DNA of 64,000 bases from Myroides fluvii (GTDB taxonomy: Bacteria > Bacteroidota > Bacteroidia > Flavobacteriales > Flavobacteriaceae): contig NZ_CP039934.1 of the NCBI RefSeq assembly GCF_009792295.1, positions 3,678,501 to 3,742,500 of the forward strand, written 5' to 3'. A program made the position numbers and the translations under genes. How positions within the stretch are numbered: the first letter of the stretch is position 1; every line of letters begins with the position of its first letter. A model generated the notes under the pieces. That model saw nothing but the letters and a program-made list of their open reading frames with translations. It was not told the origin of the DNA and did not search any database. Below, one piece after another: positions 25,045 through 33,891 of this stretch.

Positions 25045-25908
25045 CTATATCTTTCGGTATGCTGAAGGCGTAATGCCCACGTGTTTTTTAAAAAGTCGAG
25101 CAAAATAAGACGGATCGACAAAATCGAGTTCATAGGCAATGGTTGCAACACTCTTATTAGTTTCCAGCAGTAAAAGTTGGCTGTGAATAATGGCGATTTC
25201 CAAGATCAGTTGCTTGGATGATTTTTGATATACAGCAGAAACACAGCGATTCAAGTAATTAATTGACACTTTGAGCTGATCGGCATAAAAATCGACGGTC
25301 TTGTGCTTGCTAAAGTGCAAATGCACGAGTTGTTTGAACGCAATGGCAATCTCTTGCTTGCGTTCGATGGATGTTGTCGAGTCTGACAGCTTAATCACCT
25401 TCAATGCAATGGTTTTGAACAAGCTTTCATACAGCTCTTTATAGGGTTTATCGCTGTGAATTTCACTATACAGTAAATCAAGCAGACTACTAAGTGCCGC
25501 ACTGTTTTCCGCATTGAGGTTGAGTAAAGGAGAGATGGTGAAAATATTCAAAATCTGCGTTTCGCGAAACATGGAGGTCATGGCGTGTTCTTTAATCAGC
25601 ACACAATACCCTTCTGCCGATTTATCCACAGACTCAATGGCGGAAATATAACCATAGTTACACAGCAATACCGCAGGTGCTTCTACCGTAAAAACGGTTG
25701 AATCAATTCGTTGGGTAAAATAGCCTTTCGTCAGGTGAATCAATAAATTGTACCCAAAGAAAATAGGCGGAATTGGAATTTTGAGGTAAGGTGCGATATC
25801 CTTAAGGGAAAAAATTTTAATTGGAGTACGAATATAGATCAAATGATTCCTACCCATGTCCATGAACTTGGAAACAAACTCATCTGCATTAATTTGATTG
25901 TCTATCAT
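25045..25908 (-). CDS. AraC-family transcriptional regulator
   Basis: 287 residues. The N-terminal two thirds form a cupin-like sensing domain (FGYNLLIHLTKGYFT, VFTVEAPAVLLCNYGYI). The C-terminal AraC DNA-binding domain shows both helix-turn-helix units: FYADQLKVSINYLNRCV and SVATIAYELDFVDPSYFARL, ending KKHVGITPSAYRK. It sits 210 bp upstream of the acyl-CoA dehydrogenase gene in the same direction, a plausible target. Confidence 0.92.
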   Translation of the reverse strand: MIDNQINADEFVSKFMDMGRNHLIYIRTPIKIFSLKDIAPYLKIPIPPIFFGYNLLIHLTKGYFTQRIDSTVFTVEAPAVLLCNYGYISAIESVDKSAEGYCVLIKEHAMTSMFRETQILNIFTISPLLNLNAENSAALSSLLDLLYSEIHSDKPYKELYESLFKTIALKVIKLSDSTTSIERKQEIAIAFKQLVHLHFSKHKTVDFYADQLKVSINYLNRCVSAVYQKSSKQLILEIAIIHSQLLLLETNKSVATIAYELDFVDPSYFARLFKKHVGITPSAYRKI

Positions 25909-26056
25909 GCGTAACGGTATTTAGTCAAAGTTCAGCAATTGAATTGAATTAACCATGAAAAATAGGTGTTTTTCGACATGCCAAATAAAGCCGGATGAAT
26001 TCTAGGTTTTAAAATACCGATTGTCGTTGTTTTAATTGACTGTTGTTCTCCAGCAC

Positions 26057-26587
26057 TTATTCCTTTACAATGGCGTATACTACAAGATCCAAATAGGTAC
26101 CGTTCTTGAGTACCTGTGCTTTTAACACTTCCTCTTGTTGCATTCCTATCTTTTGCATGATGCGCCCTGAGGCTTTGTTATAGGTAAAGTGAGTGGCTAC
26201 TATTTTGTGTAATTGCAAGGTATCAAAACCAAATGCTACTAAAGCTTTAGCCGCCTCACTTCCCATTCCTTTATTCCAATAGTGTTCATCCAGCCAATAG
26301 CCCATTTCTGCTTTATTGTTGGTTTTATCTATTCCCAAGCCTATACCTCCTATAATACTAGGACTACCCTTTAGTCGAATGGCAAAGATGTATTTGTCTC
26401 CTTGTACTAATCCGTCTAACGCCAAGTTAACCCAAAACGCTCCATTCTCTTTGGTATATGGAAAAGGAATATTGGTTGTATTCTTGTTGTATACCGGGTT
26501 TTTCATAATCTCTACAAGACGTGGTATATCGTCTAGATGAGGCTGATTAAGTGTTAACCTGACTGTTTCTAAGGTGTGTGTTTTCAT
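26057..26587 (-). CDS. GNAT-family N-acetyltransferase (RimJ/RimL type)
   Basis: 176-residue acetyltransferase of the RimJ/RimL-like group, transferring acetyl from acetyl-CoA to an amine. Visible motifs are the N-terminal TVRLTLNQPHLDDIPRLVEI, GGIGLGIDKTNNKAEMGYWL, the acetyl-CoA loop YWNKGMGSEAAKALVAFGF and the late LHKIVATHFTYNKASGRIMQ, KIGM. Substrate may be a protein N-terminus or a small molecule. Single gene. Confidence 0.93.
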   Translation of the reverse strand: MKTHTLETVRLTLNQPHLDDIPRLVEIMKNPVYNKNTTNIPFPYTKENGAFWVNLALDGLVQGDKYIFAIRLKGSPSIIGGIGLGIDKTNNKAEMGYWLDEHYWNKGMGSEAAKALVAFGFDTLQLHKIVATHFTYNKASGRIMQKIGMQQEEVLKAQVLKNGTYLDLVVYAIVKE

Positions 26588-26834
26588 GATTATCCTTTTG
26601 ATAAAAGTAGGAAATACTTCCCTCTATTGAGTGAATTCAGTAAATAAAAATTAGTATAAATGGCAATAAATAACTAATTTACAGCACCTTGAACCTTCAT
26701 AAGCTTAGTTAATCCACTCGTCGCATTGAGTTGGTGTGGCGTCCAACTGAAAATAAACGGATGTACGCTGTGGGCTGATTGCTCTATTTTTGGCAGTCCT
26801 ATACAGAAAGGGCAAAAAAGAAAAATACAAAAAA

Positions 26835-26858
26835 AGAGAACGCGTATAGGCGTTCTCT
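26835..26858 (-). terminator. Terminator of His/Lys-rich protein gene
   Basis: AGAGAACGC (26835-26843) with GCGTTCTCT (26850-26858). On the minus strand the stem is followed by a long U-run. Confidence 0.85.
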
Positions 26859-26862
26859 TCTA

Positions 26863-27318
26863 TTAATCACAATGCTCGTGCTTGTGTTTATTTTTCTTTT
26901 TGTGTTTATTCTTGTACTTATTACTCTTGTGGTAATGGTGCTCCTTTTTGTGATCATAAGGGTGATAATGGGTGTATGCATACGCGTTATCATTCCATCT
27001 TTCTTGCTGTTCAATGGTCAGAATATCCCCAATTTTGATTCGCACCTCTCTGTACAGCTGATCTCGCTTTCGGTTGAGTTCATCTTCACTGTACCGACTA
27101 GAACTCGCCCAACTGCTATATTGACTTTCACAATCGCGTTGATACGCTCTAATTTGTTTCCATTGACTGTCTTTCAGTCCTAAAACGGAAGCATCATCGT
27201 AAACTAGGGAAACCAACCCTCCCAAATTAACCCCAATACTCGTACTGCTAATCTTCGTCTGTGCACTCACTAAAGAAGTCATTAATGCAAATGCTCCAAC
27301 AATCAAGTTCTTTTTCAT
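26863..27318 (-). CDS. Secreted protein with His/Lys-rich tail
   Basis: 151 residues with a clear signal peptide (MKKNLIVGAFALMTSLVSAQ) and a central helical region that resembles the Spy/CpxP-like arrangement in small periplasmic proteins (KDSQWKQIRAYQRDCESQY, IGDILTIEQQERW). The last about 40 residues are almost entirely His, Lys, Tyr and Asn and end HEHCD. This tail suggests metal or anion binding in the periplasm. Two overlapping frames in this stretch are products of the low-complexity tail. Exact role unknown. Confidence 0.82.
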   Translation of the reverse strand: MKKNLIVGAFALMTSLVSAQTKISSTSIGVNLGGLVSLVYDDASVLGLKDSQWKQIRAYQRDCESQYSSWASSSRYSEDELNRKRDQLYREVRIKIGDILTIEQQERWNDNAYAYTHYHPYDHKKEHHYHKSNKYKNKHKKKNKHKHEHCD

Positions 27319-27710
27319 ATACTACTTGTTTTATTTTCAATTTTTTATTTTGTTAGTAAGGCAAAACAATCATTGATAAAAAACAATCTTCACTAGTTAC
27401 TCCTTATTACTAAGAAGTACACATCAAATTAAAGCAGATACCACTAACTTTCAAATAATATTCACTTATTATTAACAATTTAGCAATAGCTAATTAAGCT
27501 ATTTGTCAGTGATAGAAGGTGTTAGGGGTAGTTTGTTTAAGTGTGAGGTTCTTCTCTTTTTTTTCTTTCCCTTCGCCTATAAATAAAATGGGAGAGCTTC
27601 TTTCAAAATCTTAACAGAATAAAAGCATTTACCCTCCCCCTTAATCCAAAGATGAAGTAAAACTCTTAGTTTTATGAGTAAACTCCTTTCTATATCAGCT
27701 ATATAATTCC
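27319..27710. other. Intergenic stretch
   Basis: About 390 bp, AT-rich, upstream of the His/Lys-rich protein and downstream of the DUF4112 gene. No gene, repeat or clear hairpin is seen; it should hold the promoter of the 26863-27318 gene. Confidence 0.4.
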
Positions 27711-28286
27711 TTATGAAAACAATTCCGAAAACCAGCTAATAATTGAAGCTACAATTTTGATCATTAAATAAATTAAAAAACATAGGATAGCAATACCTAT
27801 GAAAGACTTAATGGCTTTTCTATTTACTTCTTTAATAATTTCTTGATCATCCTCCACAAAACCTACGATGAGACGTAAATTTTGCAAATAGCTTCGATTA
27901 AAAACATCTATTATATCTCCAATCCAAAAGGGAATCATCCCCAAAAGAGTATCTTTTAAGATATTATATATCACAGCTAAAGTAAGTGGTATAGATCCTA
28001 TTTTAAACAAACTAACATATATAAATGGAAAAGATAAACAGGAACTTAACGCATCTCCAATACCCGGAAATAAACCTAATATTGGATCAATAAAATATTT
28101 ATCCATCACCGTTGCAATTGTTCTTAAGGAACGATAAGATTGAGACTCTTCTATTCTTAATCTTGCATCAGTTTTCATCTTCTGTCTTCTTATTTCCTGT
28201 TCAATAGATTTACTAATTGCTATATCTTCTTTATAATTTGTATTGCTTAATCCTTCTTTTGCAACACTTACTCTTCTACTTTCCAT
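27711..28286 (-). CDS. DUF4112-like membrane protein
   Basis: 191 residues. After a charged N-terminal helix (about 1-60) come the DUF4112-type blocks FIDPILGLFPGIGDALS near residue 70 and GMIPFWIGDIIDVFNRSYLQNL near 117, with hydrophobic segments between and a strong C-terminal membrane helix (about 163-183). Function of the family is not established. Its start is separated by a single base from the stop of the 718-residue coiled-coil gene upstream, so the two are co-translated and likely act together. Confidence 0.82.
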   Translation of the reverse strand: MESRRVSVAKEGLSNTNYKEDIAISKSIEQEIRRQKMKTDARLRIEESQSYRSLRTIATVMDKYFIDPILGLFPGIGDALSSCLSFPFIYVSLFKIGSIPLTLAVIYNILKDTLLGMIPFWIGDIIDVFNRSYLQNLRLIVGFVEDDQEIIKEVNRKAIKSFIGIAILCFLIYLMIKIVASIISWFSELFS

Positions 28287-28287
28287 T

Positions 28288-30444
28288 TTAAATCTCTATT
28301 ATTTTATTTCCTTTTAAAATATCCTCAATATCTTTTATTGTAAACTTTTCATCGCTCAATTCTCCCAACATCAATAAACCTTCTTTCCATTCCTTTGGAT
28401 TATCTGAAGCATTGATTTTTTGAATAACACCCCTCAACACAACTCCTTTATTATCAATACCTTTCATATCCTCTTTAAATTTATTCTGAATAAGATTCAA
28501 TTGTTCTTCGTAAGACTCTTTTTGGTTTTCCCCTATTTTCTTATTGGTTTGTAATCTAACCCATTGATTGAAGATATCAATTCCACTATTTACCAATCTA
28601 TTCTGTGCATGCATCATTGTAACTACAGTTTCCTTTTCGTATTTAACTGTTACATCTTGCTCTTGTTTATTTATAATTCTAGTCATCGTATCATCAGCAA
28701 ATTCATCTTTATTCATTGACATCATATCAAACTGAGCTTCTTCTTCGTCAATTAATAATTCTTCTTTTAAACGAGTTGTAAATTCATTTAAACGTTCTTG
28801 AATCTCCGTTGGTAAAACTTCTGATTTATATTTCTCAATTTGTGTTGGTGTTACCAGTTGATAATCTAACTTACTATCCACTATATCTTTTGCTATTCGC
28901 AATAATTTGACGTAAGATTCTAAATGTGCTAACAGTTGTAATTTTAATGCACGATCAACCTGCATATTTTTTGCTACTTCTTTTTGATTTAATTTAAGCT
29001 GTAACGTCAATTCATTGTATCTTAGAGTGTCTTTTTTCAACAGCTCCAAATTGTGGATTAGTTCATCACTATCAAGTTTTAACTTCAACTTTGATAATTC
29101 ATAACTATCAATTACAGCCGAACATGTATTTTTCCATTCATAAACAGCTCTATTATATGAGTTTTTTCCAATTCCTAAAAAAAATAGAATAGGTTTCGAA
29201 GGTTTTGAAGCAATCGCAAGTTCATATTCTGATTTACCATCTTCGATTAACGAGTTATTTCGAGTTATTTCTTCTTTGTAATTGAAACTATTCATCTGTG
29301 TATCCTTGATTCGTATACCTAGATAATTAAATTCTTCTAGCAATACATCGCGTTCTGCTTTTAGCTCTTTTAGTTCTGGGGTTGAATAAACGGAGGAAAT
29401 GATTCCTATCAATTCTTTATCCATTACTTGTTTAGCATACTGATAGAAAGTGTAAGCTTTAGGTACATATAACTCTTCTATCACGCGATAAATCGCAATC
29501 AATCTGCGCATATCACCACCTACTAAAGCTACATCATATTGAATTTTATTCTTAAAAACTTCAAATTCGTTTTTTAATATTAGCGTTTTTTCTTGCGCAT
29601 CAGTATAATGCCCTACCATATCAACTACAGATAAAAGTAACATTGCTTTATTACCTTTTGCTTTTCCTAAATGCGAAGCTACCTTTGTTAATGTATGCTT
29701 AAAACTATCTCCAATTTCTCCCATAAGCACACCACATGAGGTAGCAATCCTAGCGTACTCTGTATTAATTTCACTCAACATTTGGTGTGTATTTAAGAAT
29801 TGAATCTTTTCAAAATCAAACACGTTTGGTGCAATTTGTTTAATAGAGTCTCCGAAAATATCAATTAAATTCATCGAATAATCACGATACAGAACAGCTA
29901 CATCATCACGAAGCGAAACATATTGACTAATAACATCTTTTACAGAATTTCTAAACTGTTCATAATCGAAAATCATCCTTGAATACTGACCATACAAAAC
30001 TCTCGCCTTATCACTCACATGGCCTAATTCATTTGTGCCTTTTAACAACATCCAACTCAAACTTTCTCGATTGCCACTTAAATCTGCTGTCTGCTCTCCT
30101 AATGAATGGGTTAATTTTACATATTCATCCTTTACTTTTTTACTTACATCCATTATGACTTGAACCACTTTATCTTGATTTCCAAGTTCTATATTGTGAT
30201 ACACCTTATACTCATCTATCAAATGCTTACTCTCTTCATTATTTAAAAAAGATAAGTTGATTTTTTGATCTGCATTGTATCTTTCATAGGTTTGCCACAC
30301 AAGTTTACTTATTTCAAAAGAATCTCCATCTATACCAAATTCTTTAAGTTCAAAAGCTAAATCAGCCCTTGTAAACGTTAGATCCTTTTTTGAAAGTTCT
30401 GTTGCAATGTGATATATTTTTTTATAAATATTTTCTTTGTTCAT
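28288..30444 (-). CDS. Large coiled-coil protein of unknown function
   Basis: 718 residues with almost continuous helix-forming sequence and several coiled-coil stretches (about 95-180, 370-420, 445-560). There is a Pro/Gly break with a short hydrophobic run, KPSKPILFFLGIGKNSYN near residue 425. No signal peptide, no nucleotide-binding motif. Length and helicity recall scaffold, tethering or alpha-pore-forming proteins, but no family can be named. It forms a tight operon with the DUF4112 membrane protein. The first 40 residues contain a small helical domain reminiscent of a winged helix (DLTFTRADLAFELKEFGID). Confidence 0.7.
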   Translation of the reverse strand: MNKENIYKKIYHIATELSKKDLTFTRADLAFELKEFGIDGDSFEISKLVWQTYERYNADQKINLSFLNNEESKHLIDEYKVYHNIELGNQDKVVQVIMDVSKKVKDEYVKLTHSLGEQTADLSGNRESLSWMLLKGTNELGHVSDKARVLYGQYSRMIFDYEQFRNSVKDVISQYVSLRDDVAVLYRDYSMNLIDIFGDSIKQIAPNVFDFEKIQFLNTHQMLSEINTEYARIATSCGVLMGEIGDSFKHTLTKVASHLGKAKGNKAMLLLSVVDMVGHYTDAQEKTLILKNEFEVFKNKIQYDVALVGGDMRRLIAIYRVIEELYVPKAYTFYQYAKQVMDKELIGIISSVYSTPELKELKAERDVLLEEFNYLGIRIKDTQMNSFNYKEEITRNNSLIEDGKSEYELAIASKPSKPILFFLGIGKNSYNRAVYEWKNTCSAVIDSYELSKLKLKLDSDELIHNLELLKKDTLRYNELTLQLKLNQKEVAKNMQVDRALKLQLLAHLESYVKLLRIAKDIVDSKLDYQLVTPTQIEKYKSEVLPTEIQERLNEFTTRLKEELLIDEEEAQFDMMSMNKDEFADDTMTRIINKQEQDVTVKYEKETVVTMMHAQNRLVNSGIDIFNQWVRLQTNKKIGENQKESYEEQLNLIQNKFKEDMKGIDNKGVVLRGVIQKINASDNPKEWKEGLLMLGELSDEKFTIKDIEDILKGNKIIEI

Positions 30445-30522
30445 TTTTACTTCTATTTAGTTATTATCCGAGATGGTAAAGTCAACGTTAATTGAAGTTC
30501 CCATTTTATGCACTAAATTATT

Positions 30523-30747
30523 TTAAGGATACTTTATCTCCACCACCTCAATAAAAGCAGGACTGCATCCGCCCCCTTTTGAGAAGTCAATACCATATAC
30601 TCGCATAAAAGCTTGTTGCACTACTTTTCCATTGTCCATCCAAGGCGGAGAAAAGGAAACAAACTCCACGCGCATCCCCTTTTCCAGGTAAACTTGTTCG
30701 TTGGTAAAAGTTCGGATAACCGTTGCTACATATCTAGGCATACGCAT
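30523..30747 (-). CDS. Hypothetical small protein
   Basis: 74 residues; beta-rich (PRYVATVIRTFTNEQVYL), with a Gly-Gly-Gly-Cys turn near the end. ATG 30747 is chosen; the TTG one codon earlier and ATG 30741 are alternatives. No family recognised. Confidence 0.55.
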   Translation of the reverse strand: MRMPRYVATVIRTFTNEQVYLEKGMRVEFVSFSPPWMDNGKVVQQAFMRVYGIDFSKGGGCSPAFIEVVEIKYP

Positions 30748-30863
30748 CAAATTTGGTTCTAAAGTAGAACTGCGCTTTCATTCCTCCTATAAATAAAGAG
30801 GGAAGCCCAACTTTATTTGAGTAAACATGCTCTTTTCTTACTAAAAACATCCCTTTTTTGAGC

Positions 30864-31217
30864 TTAAACATAAACGACAATCACCTTTTTTCCCGCTCCA
30901 GTCGCCTTATCAATTGAATCTTTCGTTCCTTTAGATTGTCCATCCCAAAAAGCAAGAATACAATCTGCATGGGCTACAATCTCGGTATTTCGAATAAACC
31001 CCGCGCGTTTGCCGTATCGCTTCCAATCGGGTTTGAATACAATCAGTTCTAAATGATACGCCAGAGCAAAACGAGCACCCAATTGATCCGCCCCCTTTGC
31101 ACCCCCTGATACAATATGGGTGAGTTTTAAATTTTCCTTTTCAATAACTTCTTGAATGTGAATCGCAGCAAGTGGATAATCCTCAAAACTGCGACTTCCA
31201 ATAATGGCTAATTTCAT
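30864..31217 (-). CDS. SLOG-family (DUF2493/YspA-like) nucleotide-binding protein
   Basis: 117-residue Rossmann-like protein of the SLOG superfamily, related to DprA/LOG and YpsA. The family motifs are clear: MKLAIIGSRSFEDY at the N-terminus, IVSGGAKGADQLGARFA near residue 36, RAGFIRNTEIVAHADCILAF near 72 and WDGQSKGTKDSI near 91. Members bind nucleotides or nucleotide-derived ligands, and several SLOG clades occur in defence or stress systems. Standalone here; no partner is co-transcribed, so the function is open. Confidence 0.9.
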   Translation of the reverse strand: MKLAIIGSRSFEDYPLAAIHIQEVIEKENLKLTHIVSGGAKGADQLGARFALAYHLELIVFKPDWKRYGKRAGFIRNTEIVAHADCILAFWDGQSKGTKDSIDKATGAGKKVIVVYV

Positions 31218-31350
31218 AAAACTTCTTTTTTATTTGTTCCAAAAGTACTAGCCGACAAAGACAAACCGTGTCCGTTAAAAAATAAGAATCAACGACATAT
31301 TTTGACGGAGTACCTCCCTAGATTTGCCAAAGAACCATAAAACAAAACAC

Positions 31351-31575
31351 ATGGCCTTTTTATTTATTGAACTCGATGACAAACAATTGAAACAGGTTAA
31401 GAAAACCCTATCAGACAACGGACGATCGGATTTAGAAAACGAAACCTTCTCTGGTAGTTCCCTCCAAATCGAAATGACTCCCATGGGACATGAGTTAGTC
31501 CTCCATACTCGTCAAACCTATCACCTAGGAGACGTGTACTTGCATTTGGATCAACCCAAAAATAGGTTTCCCTAA
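31351..31575 (+). CDS. Hypothetical small protein
   Basis: 74 residues from ATG 31351 (an upstream in-frame TTG at 31324 is unlikely). Sequence is acidic with a repeated Thr/Leu/Gly/His pattern and no membrane segment. It lies 80 bp before the WYL regulator gene on the same strand and may belong to its operon. Confidence 0.55.
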   Translation: MAFLFIELDDKQLKQVKKTLSDNGRSDLENETFSGSSLQIEMTPMGHELVLHTRQTYHLGDVYLHLDQPKNRFP

Positions 31576-31654
31576 AAAAAATGATATATTCAAATAATTT
31601 AATGAAAAAGATGTGGTATTAACCCGATATTGTAATGAAAGAACACCTAAACTT

Positions 31655-32554
31655 ATGGCCAAGCGCGATTTTATAAAACGTCACTTACTCATCATCGAAC
31701 TACTGCGAAAAAGACCGAGTACCTATGAGGATATCCTCCATTACCTAAATAACAACCAAGATCAAATTGGCTATCAATTGGAAATTAGTCAACGAACCCT
31801 GCAACGAGATCTAAAAGAAATTGATTCCATTTGGGGTATTGAGATTGCTTACAATCGAAGTAAGCAGGCGTATGAAATTGAACGTGAGGAATATGCAGAG
31901 GATGAAACCATTCAACGAACGCTGGAATCTTTTGATTTAATTTCCGCTTTAAAGCAAAATAGAAAAGTGGGAAAAAGCATTTTTTTAGAAAAGAGAAAAT
32001 CCTCTGGAAGTGAGCATTTTAATGGCCTCATCCACGCCATAGACAACCACCTGATCATCGCCTTTGATCACTTGAGTTTTTCTAAAGAACCTAGTGCCAG
32101 ACGTTGCGTACCCATAGCCATTAAAGAATCTCAAAACCGATTTTACCTAATCGCTTATGACCTTGATGTCAAAGATTTTAGGAATTTTGGACTAGAACGA
32201 GTGGCCAATTTAGTGCTCACAAACGAAAGAGGAAATAGCCCCAAAATAAACATTGAAAAGTCCTATCAACACGCTTTTGGAATCGAGCGCTACGAAGCCG
32301 CTCAAAAGGTAGTCTTGCAATTTGACATTCAACAAAAGGAGTATGTAAAATCACTGCCTTTTCATCACTCCCAGCGCATTATTGCCGAAGATCAAAACCA
32401 TTTTACCTTAGAGCTTTTTCTCCATCCTACGCATGATTTTCTATTAGAGATTATGCGTCATGGCCCTATTTGTGAGGTGATTGAACCTGTTATGCTCAGA
32501 GATCTAGTAAAAGAACGCGTTAAAAAATTAGCGCAAATATATCAGATAGCGTAA
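31655..32554 (+). CDS. WYL-domain transcriptional regulator
   Basis: 299 residues. An N-terminal winged HTH is visible (YEDILHYLNNNQDQIGYQLE, ISQRTLQRDLKEIDSIWGIE), followed by a WYL ligand-binding domain (about 125-220) with SARRCVPIAIKESQNRFYLI, AYDL and FGLERVANLVL, and a WCX-like C-terminal domain. WYL regulators often control phage-defence or DNA-damage loci. ATG 31655 begins the normal HTH; the GTG at 31613 adds residues without family match. A PD-(D/E)XK nuclease gene follows 27 bp downstream. Confidence 0.92.
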   Translation: MAKRDFIKRHLLIIELLRKRPSTYEDILHYLNNNQDQIGYQLEISQRTLQRDLKEIDSIWGIEIAYNRSKQAYEIEREEYAEDETIQRTLESFDLISALKQNRKVGKSIFLEKRKSSGSEHFNGLIHAIDNHLIIAFDHLSFSKEPSARRCVPIAIKESQNRFYLIAYDLDVKDFRNFGLERVANLVLTNERGNSPKINIEKSYQHAFGIERYEAAQKVVLQFDIQQKEYVKSLPFHHSQRIIAEDQNHFTLELFLHPTHDFLLEIMRHGPICEVIEPVMLRDLVKERVKKLAQIYQIA

Positions 32555-32581
32555 CACAATTTAAAATATAAATCAAATAAT

Positions 32582-33682
32582 ATGAATGAATTACAAGATT
32601 TTTTAGACAACTGTCAATTACCCGACACCACTCATATCCAAGATACTTTCTTTTCTGCTACTAAGATGACTCGAAGGGAAGAACTGTGGACTAATTTATA
32701 TGCTTTTTTCTTCGATTGTAATGCACGACATAATCTAGGTACACTTTATATTGACACATTTCTTGAAGTAATAAACAAAAAGAGCGTATCGAAAACTAAA
32801 ATCGACTTACAAAGCTCTTACATTTTGAAACCAGAAGAACCAACACTAAAAGGTGGTAGAATCGATTTAGTAATCGAAGACAAACAAACGTCTATAATTA
32901 TTGAAAATAAAGTAGGTCATCATTTAGCTAATGATCTAAAAGACTATTATAACAGTATCACAAATCAAAATAAAGTCGGGATTGTTCTAAGTATAAAAAA
33001 ATATTCTCAAGCAGAATTAACGGAACATTTTATCAATATTACCCACGAAGAATTAATTCTAGCGATGTATGTAGCCTATGAAACAAACAAAGAACAAGGC
33101 GAACTGAAATACAACATTCTCTTTGAGGAATTCTACAAAAATGTAATAAATGAATCTAAAACAATTAACATGGAACAAGTGAATTTTTACCTAAAAAATA
33201 CGGAGAAAATCAATGATATTGTTGAAATAAAAAAACAATATGAACAACATATAGCTAAACAATTGAATGATGTAAAGGACAGTTATGAAGAAAATTTTGA
33301 GGTGATCCATTTCGATCAACGACATATCTTATATCTAAAAAATAAAAAGAACAATAACCTAATGATTACCCTGGTATATGATAATTTAGTTCAAGGAAAA
33401 CCGGAACTCCGTTTCTTTGTGGAACTACAGCATGATTTATTGCAGACTTTTAGAAGCAAATTCCAACTTGATAATTTTAACTTTGATGAAACCGAAAAGA
33501 AATGCCTTGTAAAAGAATTTACAAAGAACAAGGGGAAATGGGGACATTTTGCTTATCAACATTTTAAATTATCGGAAAAAAACATTAGCAACTTAGCTGA
33601 ATTTATTACTGAAGAACTAAATAAAAGTGCAGCTTTACACATCTATACTAAAATCGTAAATAACCCTCTTTTTCAAGATTAA
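32582..33682 (+). CDS. PD-(D/E)XK nuclease-family protein
   Basis: 366 residues. A PD-(D/E)XK nuclease core lies at about 80-130: GGRIDLVIED gives Asp95 and SIIIENKVGHH gives Glu108 and Lys110, the pattern of the PDDEXK_4-like family. The C-terminal part (about 210-366) is helical with a second alpha/beta segment. With the WYL regulator 27 bp upstream it looks like a two-gene unit. Anti-phage or DNA-maintenance roles are plausible by analogy with other WYL-nuclease pairs but not proven. Confidence 0.8.
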   Translation: MNELQDFLDNCQLPDTTHIQDTFFSATKMTRREELWTNLYAFFFDCNARHNLGTLYIDTFLEVINKKSVSKTKIDLQSSYILKPEEPTLKGGRIDLVIEDKQTSIIIENKVGHHLANDLKDYYNSITNQNKVGIVLSIKKYSQAELTEHFINITHEELILAMYVAYETNKEQGELKYNILFEEFYKNVINESKTINMEQVNFYLKNTEKINDIVEIKKQYEQHIAKQLNDVKDSYEENFEVIHFDQRHILYLKNKKNNNLMITLVYDNLVQGKPELRFFVELQHDLLQTFRSKFQLDNFNFDETEKKCLVKEFTKNKGKWGHFAYQHFKLSEKNISNLAEFITEELNKSAALHIYTKIVNNPLFQD

Positions 33683-33891
33683 AACACGATATCGATTAGG
33701 TAAAATTCGAGATAAAATAGGGGTAAACTTTGAATAGTTGTTTAACCCTTAAAAGGAATAATCTAACGACTTTCTAACTTTGAAAGAATGACGTAATACT
33801 ATATAAAATACGATGATCAACTTCTAAATTAGTTGCAATAAAACCTTATACTTTTTAGCTCATTTTTTGATCTATTACTTAGGAAAAGTAA

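Noticed and set aside
26779..27183. Frames on both strands across the His/Lys-rich tail
   Set aside because: They arise from the low-complexity CAT/AAG-rich sequence and its complement; only the 26863-27318 frame has a signal peptide and a matching terminator.
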